A stretch of 64,000 nt of DNA from Epiperipatus broadwayi (GCA_028023455.1 JAQFVV010000003.1:1200001-1264000), one strand, 5' to 3'. Shown: positions 1-15,572, counted from the first letter of the stretch. The notes: a model not told the origin generated them from the letters alone. Translations and numbers: made by a program.

Positions 1-3000
1 AACGGATGGCGTCAAAGTTGTGAGTGGAGGAAGTTTGGCAATGGTAAATGAAAATGTAACAATTTACTCTAAATAAATACTTTGCATATAATAGAGATAT
101 ATATGAGAAATAGTGACCTGGGCCAACCGAGGAGTGCTGGTTCAGCACAAAATGCATCTTGGGGGTCATTTGTCTTTTATTATATCTTTATTTATATGAA
201 TTGAAAAAGAATGGGGAAGTATGGAAGTGTTTATTATATCTATTAATATTTTTCTACTTGATTTAAATAATTTACAGTGCTTTAAAAACATTACTACTTA
301 ACCCCTAACTTACTGCAAGCTATAATTTTAAATAAGTAAATAAATTTTATTTATGTTCATTTCTTTTTTTTTAAAAAATTTTTTATATGGATACTACATT
401 GTGTACCATGACACCAATAATCATCCTCATGGGAAAAAAGAAATAAATAAAACATTCCTAACAATATTTTGTATAATATACATACATGATTAAAATAAAG
501 TTTATATATTAAACTGTTTGGCTCAATTCTTTTTTCAGAGATTTGACTGGTATTTAACAATTAAAAGGAAGGATAGTGATGTGGAATCCTAGGATAGGTA
601 TAGAATTTAACTATCAGACTATAAGTAGACAATACAGTATGAATACCAGGAGGACTACCCAAGTATAAACCCTATAAGCAATCTGCAACTCAAAATACAA
701 GTGCTATAAATACATTTGAAGTCTGATGTCTTTCTCACAAAGACTTCTTGACTTTTAGATGTTGGCATATATAAAAATTTGAAAATTATACTTTGCTTCT
801 TTTTGAAACTTAAGAGATTGTGATCTCATGCTATAGGGCCATGGTAACTGTCAATGAAAAGCAACTAGAAATCTAAAAGTTGAAAGTGGATTGGTACAGT
901 ATCTGAGGTAGAACCATTCCATGAAGTTGCATGAAAAAATTATATCCTCAAGTCAATAATAAAATCTTTCATCTATTACCAATACTAAAAGTACTATGAA
1001 ATAAACTCCAACATTCAAAAGGTTCATCCAATCTCCAAAAATATTTATTTTCTACTTTTCTTTTGTACTTTAAATGTGAACATTTTTTACATGAATGTTA
1101 TCAGCACTATTTGATGTTTATAAATCAATTGTTTATTATTAAATGAACATTTCCTTATAATTTTGCATAATAAATACAGGCTCTTGTTTTTCACATGTAA
1201 AGTTATATTTCAACTTCATGGTATTTGGTCATTTTGTAGTACTAGCTACAGAATTTGATTTTTTATCAGACTCCATGTTAGGTGCCATTTGTAATAGTAC
1301 AAATAAGAGATTATGTGGAGTTATTCAAGCCATACATTGGTTTTGCCATTTGTAATGATACCAAATAATTGTATATTAGGGGTGATTGAAGTTATCATAA
1401 TCAATGCATCACAATCAATGAGTATAAAAGTAAACAAAAATCAACATTGAAAGTAATTAATATAAACAATATATGAGTAATAAATATATAGCATCACCAG
1501 CAATAATTTTCTAGAGTCATCAATAATCTCTTATGAATGGAATTAAAAGAGGTACTCTATAAAATCTAAATTAATCATCATCTAGCCAATGCCAATCTTA
1601 GGGCATATTATAAAAGCAATCATCAATATTTCAACTGCATGCACACACAAAAATGCTAAAATAACTATAAAAATAACTGTACATCCAAAATTGTTGGGAT
1701 CATATCAATGTATACCATCATCAGTGTTCTTGGTCATCTATACCATGAATCTACTGACCATTGACAAAATAGTTACATAAAGTCTATAAAGTAAGAGGAC
1801 TTTCAAAGTGATCTTTACTTTTGCATCAAAATAATTCTAGGCAACCATTGTCTATATGCATATGGTGGCAAATATTGTTATAGTTCAACACGAGGATCCT
1901 AGAAATTGTAATTGTGAATCTAAGTATCCAAATATAGAAAATCTATTCTAATATTAAATAACTGCACTGAAAATAACTTATAATCATGATTTATTAGTAA
2001 TTAGAAATAAAAAATAGAAATGAAAGTTCAGATAAATACTCTACAATATAAATGAATGATTCTGATTTTGACTTCCAAATAAAAATATTTTTAGAGATTG
2101 ATAAACAAACCAATCAAATTTGAAAAATATATAAATAATTAACATAGCACACATATGTAAGCACATAAATGTGCATACATAGTAGAGCAAGATATGCCAA
2201 TATAATGATTATTTTAATAATTAATAGTGGATTTAGATATTTATGTATGCCTATAGGCAAGCAGACTCTGTGCATGTTATATATAAAATACTTGAAATCT
2301 TAATAATTATTTGATTAAATCATTATATATATATAATGAAATATACAATATGAGCACACACACATGTATTCTAATATATAAAAATACAAATATTTTATTT
2401 ATAAATTTTAATTTTTCTACCTTAGAAATCAAGCCATTACTACTCTTAATAATAAACAAAGTTTTTATAATAAAGCAACATTACTTTTCATTAAAATTCC
2501 TCTTGAAAGTTGTTTTGTTTTGTACTCTAATTTCACAAAAAGTTTTCTCAAAATTAATTTCATTAACTAATTACTTTAATTTTATCTAAATCATTCCATT
2601 TAGGCATTGGATAAACCTATAATAAAAGAGCAGACCATCTTTTATTAAGATTTCTGTTTCTAAAAAAGAGTAACATAAATTACTTTTGCCAGAGGAGTGT
2701 TTTAATTGAACTAGGTATAATAATAGCAATTATTATAAAACAGTAATCTCAGATATTTTATATGTATCTAATTAAATTAATTTGCTCATAATCAGTTTGA
2801 GATTGTAATTAAAAAAAGTGTTTAAGAAGGAAGTAAAATGTAAAAAAATATAAATATGCTATAAAAAGAACAAGGAAGAATAAAGTTGAAGCTAAATTGG
2901 AAAATTATTTAAAAAAAAGATATATCAAAACTAAAACTTTATATATGTAATTAAACTAAATTAAAATTAAAAGAAGCCCTTAATAAATTAGTTGAGAAGA

Positions 3001-6000
3001 GAGTAAAAAATTGAAGGGAATGTGAATGAAAAAAAATTGTTATTGTGGAATAAAAATAAGTGGTAATGTTTATTTGGGTTAACAAAGTAAACTTGAGAAT
3101 CAAAGTATCATGGGGCATTCTCATCTGGCCGAAAAAAGCAAAATAGAAAAATCAATTTGATCACTTTGTTGAAGACATCTGTTGCTCTTGCTCTAATAAT
3201 CGAATGCTTATCGTATATATATATATTTGTAAGAGGTAGTAATAGTAGTAAATTGAGAAAGAGTGCAATTTAAAGGAAATTTGGAGAAAATATTTCATCT
3301 TTTAAAATTTGGAGAAAATATTTGAGTGTAAATATTTATAAGTGCATTTTTTAGACCTGTTGGGGCAATAAATATTAATGTAACACAAAGTGATTTAGGA
3401 AACTGAAAAATGGGAAGCCAGACAAATCGATATTGGCTAATACATTTATGGAATATATGTTTCATAAAAGAGATATTTCAGTATGCTGATGAATTCAAGA
3501 AATTATGATGTTTCTATTCAGTGTGTTGTTGTTTAAATATCAGTATGATTTCAGATTGTTGATTACTTTAAATTTTTTGATATTTCTGTTTGGTTTTTAA
3601 TTACTGCTCGTCATAACAGTTATGAGTACTTTGCAAATATTTAAATTCAGTAAAATTTGCATCTTATATAACATGCAAATTTTTGCTATTTGTATTTATT
3701 TATAAAATTTGTATATACTGAGCACAGATGTGTATTTTTCTTAATAAATACATGTAGCATCTTATTAGTTGCAGCTGCAATTATTTACACTTTATTATAA
3801 TATATTTGTATCTCTTTTATTTCTCATGATCTCTAATAATAACTCAATTAAGTAGAATTATATTTTGAATTATTTTATTTTTGATACATGTTTTTCTTTT
3901 CTAATTTTTTAATCAGAAAACAAGAAAATTTTATAATGTGTAACATTTAAAAATTTGAAAGTTTTTTTTTGTACAACATGAGACAAAATACTTTACTTAG
4001 TTTGCTAATATTGTATAACTCAAATTTCATCAAAAGTTCAATGACCTTAGAGGATATTAAAAAATAGAAAAGCTTTTATATAAGTGTATATGTGTTGAGT
4101 GGAGACAGCAAAGCATACATGTATGCTATAACAAGGAAAGATCTAAAGTGAAATAGAAGGAGAGAAAACAAATATTTATCACTGACATTTGAATAATTTA
4201 GAGAATGAAATGGAGTTGGGCTGAATATGAGATGACAAGGAAATTGGATCCCAATTTTTTTAAAGACCTAACAAATGACCATATATGAAGTGAATGAGTG
4301 ATTTCTGATATGATGTGCAGAAATGGAAGCTATGGATAAGAAAAACTAACACCATTTCCACCGGATAAATAAAATGATTATTATTATTGATCATTTTTAG
4401 GCAAGAGATTGTACACAGCCCAGAAAGACACTTTATACTTTATTTGAAGATTAATATGTATATCTATATTACTATTAACCACAAACACATGAAATAATTA
4501 ATTCAATTCCATTGCACTTTTTTTCCATGTGTAATATCTTAAGCATCATTTCTTCAGATGACATTTATTCATGAGACTAAAAGTATGTGTTGGTGTAATA
4601 AAAGTTATACATATATTTAATCCAATCAAAACGTAACAACAGAAAATCAATGCTAGTTGGTAGAAAAGAGAATAAAAAAGTTAAAAGGTGATTTCACAGA
4701 GGAAAATAACCACAAATATTTAAAGAATAAAGCAAGAATCAGCAAATAATGATAAAAGGGCTCCAGTTTGATATGTGGGCTATACCTTCTGTATTAATTA
4801 ATTAAACAGAGACATAAATAAATACACCAATAAAACTATTGCTTCAGTATAAATAATTATATTAATATTTATAGGTGCTTGTACTAATAATAAATCAAAA
4901 AGGTCTAAAAAGATTAAATATTTAACAATTGTTTTAACTAAATTTTGAAAGAAATGCTACAAGATTTAATGAATATAGAAGAAACCATAGAGACAAATTT
5001 ACAAATATAGCTATCTATTACTTTGTTAATGGACTTATAAACAATTTTCAAAGATTTAATTTTTGGAATAATGATAGAAAAATAATAAGTAAATTTCTCT
5101 ACCTATAACTTTATTAAAAGATTTCAGTCTCCTAAACAAGATAAAAAAAATGGTAGGAGTGTAAACTTTGTTATGGTTCAATTCAGATTTGTATAATTTG
5201 GCAATGTTAGTATATGATTAAGATTGCAATCAATATGTTAATTTTATTCAAACTAAATACAATTACAAATAGTTAATCTGAAGCACGAATGAGAGGATTA
5301 TTTTAATTAATACATTATTGGAATCATAACTCAACTTTGAGATAACATTAAGTTAAAATAATCCCCTATACTTTTTAATATTTTTTTTTTAAAAAAATAT
5401 TATTTATCTTATGTTTTGACTATTTCATATAATAGTTGGCAAGATAACATTATGAAACACTGATTCAAATGAATTAGTTGAAATCTCATCAATATACTAC
5501 TAAAATTTTGAGATGAGAATTAGATTTTGAAATTTGGACTTTTAAATTTATAAATTAAATTAATTTTGAAATTCAATATTTAATTTATTGTATATAAACT
5601 ATTGTTGTTTAAGTTTGTTTTATGAAATTTGATAACTGAAGGATAATCAGTTTATGATTTAAGTCAAAATTATTTAATTTATATTCATGTTCATCTTGAA
5701 GCAGATTTACTAATTCCCTAAGAATCTCTTGGCAAACAAAAAAAATTATCCTAAAATTAATGAATACTGGATTAATTTTCTTTCTCATTGGATTTATGAA
5801 GATGACACCCTCCCCCCAATATAGCATAACACAACTTCATAATATTGGGAACATTTTAATATTTATGATCTCTAAATATTTACATGCTAAAATAATTGTT
5901 GTTAAGAAGATTGCAAGAAATTGCAAACTTTCTCCAATGATCATATCATGTTTCTAACCAATAATTGGTCAACTATTTTCAAATAGAGAACATTAATATA

Positions 6001-6450
6001 GGAACAAAAGGGACAATCGAGAATTTATTTACAATTTTTAACAGGAGATTAAAGAATAACATTATTGTTGATTGGTAGTTATACAAACCTTCAAAACCTT
6101 TGATGATCTAAATGCTACTCCAGTGTACTTAGAATTTCACTTTCATGTTTTGTATTCATTGCTTACTATAAAACATCTTTTTTAATATCATTTTTTAAAA
6201 TTCACTTTAGTTACCATCTGTAATTGATTTGGAAGATAAGAGAAGAATGTCACTTATCAGCTTGAGAACTGTAGATTTTTTAGTCAGGTTAGAAAATATA
6301 TCTTTGATAGTTACACATTAGTCTTAAATAATTGTATTGTAATAATTTGAAGCACTTTAAAGAATAGTACTTCACTATTATCTTATGATTCTGAAAATCA
6401 TTACATGTGACTTTGAGTATAACAAAAATAAATAAATAAATAAATGTAAT
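1..6450. other. AT-rich non-coding DNA
   Basis: Only short frames and simple A/T runs are seen. No exon, terminal repeats or RNA gene could be supported on either strand. Confidence 0.6.
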
Positions 6451-6531
6451 GTGCACAAGCCTTCTGGCATCCATTGATTACTCTGGCTTGCACTGAGTGG
6501 TACTACTGTATGGAGAGTTTTTCCTATTTAA
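6451..6531 (-). mobile_element. MITE family M1, short end fragment
   Basis: In reverse complement it reads AAATAGGAAAAACTCTCCAT, then GTAATCAATGGATGCCAGAA and GGCTTGTGCA, matching the first 90 bases of the copies at 15913 and 57807. It is adjacent to an AAAT microsatellite (6428-6444). Confidence 0.75.
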
Positions 6532-9165
6532 ATACAATGTGCTTAAAAATAAATGATTAAATGCGATGCAAGCTGAAGTGTAATGTGTCTACAAAAAATA
6601 CATTATAGGGCAAGGAGTTCAATGATGTATGCCATTTGTTGTATTGAGTAGTAGGAGCAAAATGTAATCTAAAGGTGCTCAACTTTCTGCAATCACAACT
6701 ATAGAACCATTCCCATAGATAATATTATCATCACTTTTTTGGTAGAAATTATCACATAGCCCAGATGTACATTTTAAATTTTAATAAGTGATTAATATAT
6801 CTATTATTATTAAACATAATTACAGGAATTTCCAGTAGTGACACATATTACTTCACATTCAAGGTATTGATTTCTTCATAAAGTGTTATGGTATTGTATT
6901 TTGACATTATTATATTTAAATTGTGGACTATCTGCAAAACACAATATGTGATTTTAATCTCTAATTGAATATATGTGTGGATATTTTTAATTCCTATTTT
7001 CCGTTCTAATCTATCAGTATTTTATGCTCAAATTGAAATACTGTATAAAAAGTGAATGCTAATATTAGAAGGAAAAGTATTTAAGTCATAATTCAAAATT
7101 TAATTATTAAAACTTAATTCATAGTTCAATGATCACTAATTAATTATTCAAATTTACAAAATGAAGTTCTGAGAGAACTCACTAGTTGTTAAAGTGATTA
7201 GAATTTATTGTAATTATGTTTAATGGTTTGTAATTGAGTTGATCACTGAATCGTGCAATTTAAATGTTAATATGAAATCTGAAATTTTAGTGTCATCTTT
7301 TTTTAGTCAATTTACTTTAAAAAAAGTTGATTTATTTGTTCTTTAATGATTATCATTTTCTATTTAAAAAAAAAAAATCTTGCTATAAATATTAAAAAAT
7401 AAAAATGTTGAATTTGCATTACTTGTTCTCAACCTATAATTTTGGCGCTTGAATGTCACATGATTTCCCAAGCAATTATCCATATAGTTTATTTATTTAA
7501 TAATGTATATATCGCTTTGTACAGAAGGAAAAAATAAATTAACAGGGGGACTAAAACAGCTTTACTCATATCTTTCATATATCTTCAGAAGGAAAAAATA
7601 TGCCCAAATTTTGAATGGTGAAAGAAATACTCAAAAAGCTTGGATACTATTTTAGTAAAAAGAGATGAAATTTTGGAATAAAGTTTAAAATAGTCCATCA
7701 ATTGTATATCAAACATGGTCTAAAAAGGAAAAATATTAGAAAAATAAAGGCAATGAGATACAGATAGCATGAAGAATTCAAAATAAAGTATTAAGAGAAG
7801 TAGTAACAAAAAATTATGCATAATCACAAGAAGAAAATTATTATACACAGCTTATTTATTGAATATTAAGAAGACATGAATATGAATTTTAAGACAGAAT
7901 CATAAGGTACATAAGAAAATCTGTCAAAAGAAAAATAAAATGTAAGTGTTCTAATGATAAAATATGTTGACTTATATATATTTTATGAACAAAATTAGAG
8001 ACAAATTATTCCAAATTGTTAATTGTCAGCATTCAGTTTTGAATCTGAAACCATAATAGAAAGAAAGAAATAATAACTAAAAATATATACATTTGAACTT
8101 TAGTGGAATGCTATGGAACAATTCCACTTGCAGTCCACTACTGTTAGTTCTATAGAGTGTGTATACACAGTCTGAAACTTGCTTGTAAACATTTAGTATT
8201 CATATTATCATGACTCAAAAATGACAAATATGTAATATTTTACAGACTTTTTCTTTAATACATTATAGTTTTTACTTGTTTAATGAGTTGCAAAAATATG
8301 AGTTTTAAATAGTCACAGTTAGAAGGTAAGATGAAATTTAATTTTATTTCTTTTTTTAATTGGTTAAGAATGATTCCTCAATCAGTCTAACTATGAAACA
8401 AGAAGTGGAATTTTAGAGTATTAATTTATCTCGATTCATTTTAATCTAAATTCAATTTACATAAACAATATTGAACTGCAAACAGAATGCAATAAAAGGA
8501 GAGATATTGAAATTATTTTTACTTATTCCACTTCTATCCCTTGCAGTAAATTTGAATAATCAATAGATGCTAGATAATTTATTAAATCTCTATCCATTTG
8601 TGATCCTGTTTATATCCCAAAACTAGTTTATGACTTATTGTTTTATAAATTATTTTGAATCTGGATTTAGTGCTCCTGATTTTTTTTGATCTTTCATCCT
8701 GTATTAATATTTTTTTATTACTATTAAGCATCTAATAATTATTTAAGCTTACAATAAGTATCAAAGGAGAGATAGAGCATTGTTTAAGTTGTGGTCATGG
8801 GATTTTTTTTGTCAGCTTGCAAGAAAAAATAGTATACCTAATTTTCTTTTTACATGATAGATTGTTTCCCCAAAATTATGTGTAAAAAAAATTTGTGCAA
8901 AAAAATACATTGTATATATGGAAAATAAGGATATTGGTTTCAGATGTAAGAAATCAATGAAAATAATTAAATAAACCATATAAAAAATTTCACTAGAATG
9001 TTATATTTTTTAAATGCTATCAAGTTTTACTTCATAAACATTGTACATAAATAAAAATAAATTATAGAAACATAAATTTCATTTGAAAAATTTAAAAAAA
9101 TGTAAAGAATCAATCAACATGAAAATTAGGCAGAATTTGTAATTTGAGTTATATGCAGCAAGATT
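6532..9165. other. AT-rich non-coding DNA left of the Tigger fossil
   Basis: Nothing recognisable. The right end of the Tigger element may lie here, but no terminal repeat was found. Confidence 0.55.
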
Positions 9166-10958
9166 TTATTCACTATCACTGTCTGACAATAAAAACATAT
9201 GTTTGTGCATGATTGGAATACCACGGCTATCAATAAAACTGGCAATATCACTGCTATCACTAATAATGCTTTGGTCATCAAGTTCTTTCATTGATGAAGT
9301 TCTCTCTGTAAACTCCTGAACAATATTAACAATAATTTCCTGTGATGCTGATATTATATTTCTATGAATGAATTCACTATATAGTGGCTAAGTCTTTATA
9401 TAGTTCTCTATAAGATGACATTAGCAATTTCAGATCTTGAAACTTTGCAGCTCATTCCTCATTAGGATCATAATTAACAAAATGATTACCTAATTGGTTA
9501 GCAAGATCAAAATCTTCTTTAATTAAATTAGCATTTAACACTAGATCAGCATCTTCATTATCACTATCTTCTTTAGGATAGGGAGTTTTAAGAACAATCT
9601 ATGATTTTTTTCTCACTTAAAAGTTTTATCAACTAACAAATTCAATATCTTCAGATGACATGGCATCGAATCATTCTCTACCAATTAAGTGGGCCATTAT
9701 TATAATGATGGGAAATTTAGTCATATTAGAGACAACAGAATCTTTGCTTTTCACACATTCTGGTGAATACCTTTCCAATACATATTCAATGTTGAAGATC
9801 TTAATTCAGGTAATGTTAATCCAACTTGATTAACACAATCCAGAATCGAAAATTTCTTCCACACATCTATGACACTTAATGTTTTATCATTCAGTTTGTC
9901 CAAAATATATTGAAATGTTCATTTTACATAATAAGTTTTAAATGTTGCAATAATTCCTTGGTCTAATGGTTGAATCAAGGATGTGGTATTAGGCAGCAGA
10001 AAACAAAATTGTACATTTGGGTGTTCCAAGACCGGATAGCTGTGGGCATTATCTAGAATCAATAGAACTCTAAATTCTAGACCTTTGTCATTCATATATC
10101 ACCTAACTTCTGGAATAAAACATTTGTTGAACCATTCCATAAAAATTTCAATGGTGACCCAAGCCTTTTTATTTGCCATCCAGTGAGCTGACAATTTATT
10201 CAAATCTACATCTTTCATTGAACATGGTCTTTGGGCTCAATTAACAAGCAGAGGCTTCAATATGTGATCTCCTGAAGCATTGGAGCAGAATACCAAAGTG
10301 ACATGATCTTTTGCTACTTTGAAACCACCAGCAGTTTTCTGTGATTTTGCTACATAGGTTCTACTTGGCATTCTTTTCCAAAAAAGACCACTTTCATCAA
10401 CATTCTAAACTTGATCAGGAGTGTACCCCCATCTTCAATAATTTTAGTTAATTTTTTTGGAAATTCTTTGGCACCTGTTTCATCTGTGGATGCAGTTTCA
10501 CTTTTTATTTTAATGATGCGAAGTGCATGTCTTTCAAGTAACTTTGTCATCCATCCTGTACTTGCAGAAAATTTACATTCCTTGTTTAACTCAGATGAAG
10601 TGCCTAGCTCAATTGCTTTAATTTGTTTGTAAATTTTTAGTGCTGTTTGCTTGATGGCATTTCCATCTACTGGTACTCTTTTTTCTGACATTTCTTCTAT
10701 CCACATTACTAAGGCTTTTTCCATTTTCTCCTTAACAATATCTCTTGTGTAAAATGATGACTTAGCATTCAATTTTGTTCCAGAACATACCAACTTTTTA
10801 ATAGTAGCTTTATTATCTGCAATATTTCTTATATTAGCTTCATGTAAATCAAAATGCTTGCCTACAGATGTTGCTCCTACAGTTGCTAGATGATTTAAAA
10901 TTTGAATTTCCAAAGAAATTGTTTTCCTCATCTTTTTTGTAGGAAGATTATTTGACAT
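9166..10958 (-). pseudogene. Tigger/pogo-type (Tc1-mariner superfamily) transposase, decayed
   Basis: Read on the minus strand this is about 600 codons, near the usual Tigger transposase length. The open N-terminal part (10958-10350, about 200 aa) starts MSNNLPTKKMRKTISLEIQ and shows the CENP-B-type helix-turn-helix followed by a second DNA-binding half (KSSFYTRDIVKEKMEKALVMWI, then STGWMTKLLERHAL). A frameshift near 10425 and a TAG at the start of the catalytic core break the frame. In the next frame the DDE core is readable: NVDESG, a GGFKVAKDHVTLVF block, NKKAWVT, the second aspartate in LLILDNA, TTSLIQPLDQG, and ILDCVNQV, which carries a third aspartate. Several further stops follow, and the frame ends in SDSDSE plus stop at 9166. 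The original would have cut and pasted a transposon with a TA target. I could not locate the terminal inverted repeats. The copy is non-functional. Confidence 0.88.
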
Positions 10959-11502
10959 TGTATGAGACTACAGAAAAATATTTCAGATTTAATTAACAAA
11001 ACATAAATTCAAAAATATTATTATAATTTTCTTTTTATTTTTTTTAAATTAATAAATTAAATTTAAACAAAATTAATTTTTTTAACATCAACACCAACAA
11101 GGAACACTTATTTTTAAATCTAATGTCAAAATTCAAGCAAAGCACCAATACCAAAAATATATTTCCACTTTCAAAACAAAACATAAAAAATGTTATAAAG
11201 CAGACAAGCAAATTATCCCATTTGCAAGAATATTGCCAAAAAGAGGAATTTTTGTTTTTAAAATATTGGGAAATAAAGAGTTGAAAAATTTTTAAACTCA
11301 TGTTATTTCAAAATCATGCAAAAAAATTGTATAAAAAGAGAATTAGGTGTATTTTAAATTTTTTTTAAATCTCCCAATGAAGTTGTGATTGAATTATATT
11401 CATTGTACTCAAAAATGTAGAAAATTTTGTAAACAATTGTTTATATGTATATTAGTAATCAAATTCAAATATTGTGCACAATAAAGAAATTTAATGATAC
11501 AT

Positions 11503-11730
11503 AAGTGGCTTACAGCTTAGTATTTAATGCATGTGCCTGACATACCTATAACCAGGGGTTCAAGGTTGGACTGGCTTAATCTTCTAATTAATCATAAATA
11601 GGCTTAGGATTTTTTTAGGTTGGCACTTCAATCAATTCAAGTAATCATCTAGTACTGGTCACTATGTAGGTATTACTCTCTATTTAATCTAGGTCAGATG
11701 AATGTCAGATCATTGATTATAGAAGTAAGA
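11503..11730 (+). mobile_element. tRNA-derived SINE, copy 1
   Basis: The head has an A-box-like GTGGCTTACAGCTTAGT and a B-box-like GGGTTCAAGGTTGG about 55 bases later. The body contains TAAATAGGCTTAGGATTTTTT followed by GGTTGGCAC. A related body (AAGTAGGCTTGGGTTTTTTT) follows a more decayed head at 20663. The copy has no clear tail or target duplication. Boundaries are approximate. Confidence 0.5.
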
Positions 11731-12650
11731 ATTGCAGTTGTGATATAATTTAGTCTTCACTGATAGTGGAGATGTCTTATTTTATGATGATGAGTCTTTA
11801 GCTACATTTATGCTAATTTTTAATAAACTAGAAAAAATCTAAATAATCATATAAATCCCAGCATTAGTAATGATTAAAAAATATTAGGAGTCAATATTGC
11901 ATGTTAATAATGTAAGAGGTTTAATCAAGTTTATGACATATCTTTAAATATTAAGATGCTAACCTATTTTCATCAATGATTAATTGTTATTGCTTGGTCA
12001 TAATATATTTTTGCTTAATTTCTTATTCTGTCATTAAAGACAAAGAAACTTGACAATTAATATAGTGTTAAAAAAAAATTGAAAATTGATATTTTTAAAA
12101 TAAAACTCTATCTAACATCTGTATTATTTTTATTGTTAGTTGCAGATTTATAATATATTATATCATTTTTCAGAATTACAAATTGAAAAACATCTTGAAA
12201 TTTATATACTATACAATATTTTTTTTTATGTAAACATTTTTATATTATATTGTGAAAAAAACCTTGTAACCAAACTATGATACATTATTTGGATTGCTTG
12301 CTAATACTATTTAACATATAAAATTGTCCTAAAATATGTATTTAAATACTAAAAATTTAATTGGAAATTCTATATATTTGTATAAATAATATTTCAGCTA
12401 TAATAAAATGGAAAAAAAAAAAACAACAATTAAAAACAGGTATTGCAAACTGAAATTATTGCATTTTTATCTGAAATGCTTTAAGTTAAAAGTGAATTTC
12501 ACTTTTAGCTAGTATTCATGATTTTATAAAGGTTATAAAACCACTTATATTTATATGTATTGTGATTGATAGCATAATGACTTTTTTAGCATATTCACAC
12601 TTAAATTAAGATCTCAGCTGTAAGTTTTAAATAGGTTAGCTTTTGCTTTT

Positions 12651-12685
<35 letters not shown>
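12651..12685. repeat. AT dinucleotide repeat followed by TTGTAACC-bounded sequence
   Basis: About 17 AT units are followed by TTGTAACCATATATTTGGCC and a less AT-rich stretch to about 12900 that ends in another TATATATA. TGTAAC beside an AT tract recalls the ends at 39458 and 53858, so a small mobile element between 12686 and 12905 is possible. Confidence 0.6.
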
Positions 12686-12688
<3 letters not shown>

Positions 12689-15572
12689 AACCATATATTT
12701 GGCCTTATGGGCTAAATAAATTCTATAATGTGATTAGAGGGGCTTTGAGCCCAGACTTTCAAGCTTCCTTTAGTCATCCACCCATCTTATACACCAGACA
12801 CCCATGGTCACATACATGTGAAAAAGACAAGTGATCTTCAAAATACATATTTCATGCTGAACTACCACTCATCAGATGATCCATATCATCTCCCATATAT
12901 ATATAATCAGTGCTTAGTTTCCATTAAAGATAGCAAATTTTTAAATATTAATTTTTTTAGATTATATTAAATGTTTCCTTCTTGATGTTTAATTATAGTC
13001 TTAGTTAAATATTTTAATTTATTGATTAAAATAATTTACATATTATATTTAAATATTAATTACTTCAGAAATACTAATTTGATTATTTAATGTTTGATTA
13101 AAAATCCCAAGGTAATAGTTTAGATCTAAATAATAATTAGTTTAAAGCCTGTTACATTTTAAGAATAGGCAGTTAATAAAGTTGTTTTATTGTGTACAAA
13201 CTATGGTTATTTAATGTTCATTAGGATCTTTGTTTGTTAGTTTTAAAATAAATGGTTTTAAAATAATAATATAAGCATTATTTAACATCAGTGTTTAGAG
13301 ATGATGAGTTTAAATATGATTAATTAGGATCAATTTCTATTTAAATATGTTTTAAATAGGTAAAAAGTTAGTATTATTTTTTTAAGAATAATTGTTATAT
13401 CTAATATACATGTGTGAGTATTGGTGCATGTGTTTGAATGAATGGAACATTTGAAAGAGAATTATTAAAGATTATATTTTTAAAAATGGGTACTTTTAAA
13501 TTAAAGTAATTTTAAAAAGATTTGAAATAAAATAAAGAATGTATTTTGAGTGAAAAGTGTAATTTAAAAATGTAAGTAAATAAGTTTAAATTAGTTAAAC
13601 AAATCATTTATTTAGTAATTATAATTGCAATTAATAAAGTTCATTATCAGTCTAGATATCATGTGATTAGGTAGTCTGGATTAAAAAGTTCAAGATCATG
13701 TTAATTAATTATGAAGTTAAAACTACACTAGTAATTTACATATCCCCCCTCCATATTTAAATAAAATTAGTTGAACTGGGTCATCTGATAGGAATTGTGG
13801 AAAAAACACATGCACAGATCTTATGATATAAAAAGGAAAAAAACAGAAAATAATTATTAGTGTATGTTGAAATTATTATTGAAATTATTTTAAAATTTTT
13901 ATTGAAGTTATTTTTATTTATTGGTTTTATTGAATGGATTTTGTTTTACTATTTTAAATTAGTTTCAAAGTTTTTAATGGATTTTTCTTTTATTGTTTCA
14001 AATGTCTGAATAAAAGATTAAAAGTTATCTGTTGCAATACTATTCTAAAGTATATATTTGATTGGCTTAACAAGCAAAAATACTATTATTTTTTTAAAGG
14101 AAGTCACTGAAAACTAAATGCACATTAAAAGTGTATGTTTATTTTATCATTATTCTAAAATGATTAGTTAATTTGAACTTTGGCTATAATAATTACTTTT
14201 GACATCTTAAATACGTAATTTGTTTTTAACACTAATCTTAATTACTTATGAAGTACTTATTACATGTTTGATAAAATTCTGACCTAAAGATGAATAATTG
14301 ATGAATGATTTGTGAATGACAATCACTTTTAATTTGTTTCAGAAATACATATAAAAATCATTATATTTTTGTTAAAGTAAAAGTATAATAATGATGTATT
14401 ATCATAAAAGCATTGATTGTATTAAGAATAGGAGAAATTGCAATGATTTGGAATTCTATTATATAATTTTAAAGAAAGGAAAAGTCATAAGAATCAGCTT
14501 CTTCAATACTTTGAAGAAAAGACTTCATTCATTTATTTTTCTACTAATGCAGATAAACTCATATTGGATTGATATTATTCTCTACTTTGAGTTCATCTGC
14601 CTAATTATTTAGAATATTTTTTAAATCGCCTTGTTTTTGAAATATATTACTTCACTTTAAAGAAAGAAGAAATGATTTAAACTGACGTCATACTTAATAT
14701 TACTAAAATACATGAACTTTATAATATGGAGCTTTACAAAGAACTTATTATTTAGTATCCTCTACTTGCTCTTATTTTTTTTTTTGAATTTGTGCTTTAA
14801 TTATGAACCTGATTCTAAAGGAATTCCTGCTCTTAATTATGATATGTATATTTTTTATCTGCTCTAAGGAAAAACTGTATTGCAGTATTTTCTTAAAGAA
14901 GATACAAAGGGATTTGAATGAAAAGAGATTATTTTTATTATAAGATAAAAAGAACTTTAATCCCTAATCTGAAATGGTAAAACAACATACTCAGAGAGTG
15001 TATATATATATATATAAATTATCATTGATATCGTGTAGTTATAATTTATACCCTATGTTTAATTGCTATTATTATTTATGGTATTGTAAAATATATCTAT
15101 GACAATATGTGCGTGTTGGAGAAGAAATATTAGGTAAAAAGATTTCTCATATTAGTTGTCTAAGCCTAGATGAACAGCCTTTTTTATGTACCTGATATAA
15201 ATGGTTATGAATAAAAGTGTTATGATTGTTGGTGTATGTGAGAATTGAGATACTTTACAAAACTAAATATTATTATCATTATGCAGTTATGATTTGTCAG
15301 CACACTCAGAGTGTTAGGTCAAATGGATGCATTGTATGCCTTTGTATGTGTGAACGAGATGTTTAATGAATTACTTATTTGTTATCATTATCAAATTCAT
15401 GCCTTATTATTGTTAGTGGTATCCATTTAGGCAATTTTATGTGGATAATATATTACTTTTATATGCATTCAACCCCTCCATGAATGAGAGCATGGCTTGC
15501 TTATTTATCAGCACTGCCTGCACATAATTATCTTATACCTATTCATGATATTGTATTGGTCAACCCCTACAT

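Noticed and set aside
1589-2589. Short + strand frames of 63 and 92 codons
   Set aside because: They lie in AT-rich sequence, have no family signature and no splice context.
10411-10632. 73-codon + strand frame
   Set aside because: Shadow of the Tigger transposase on the opposite strand.
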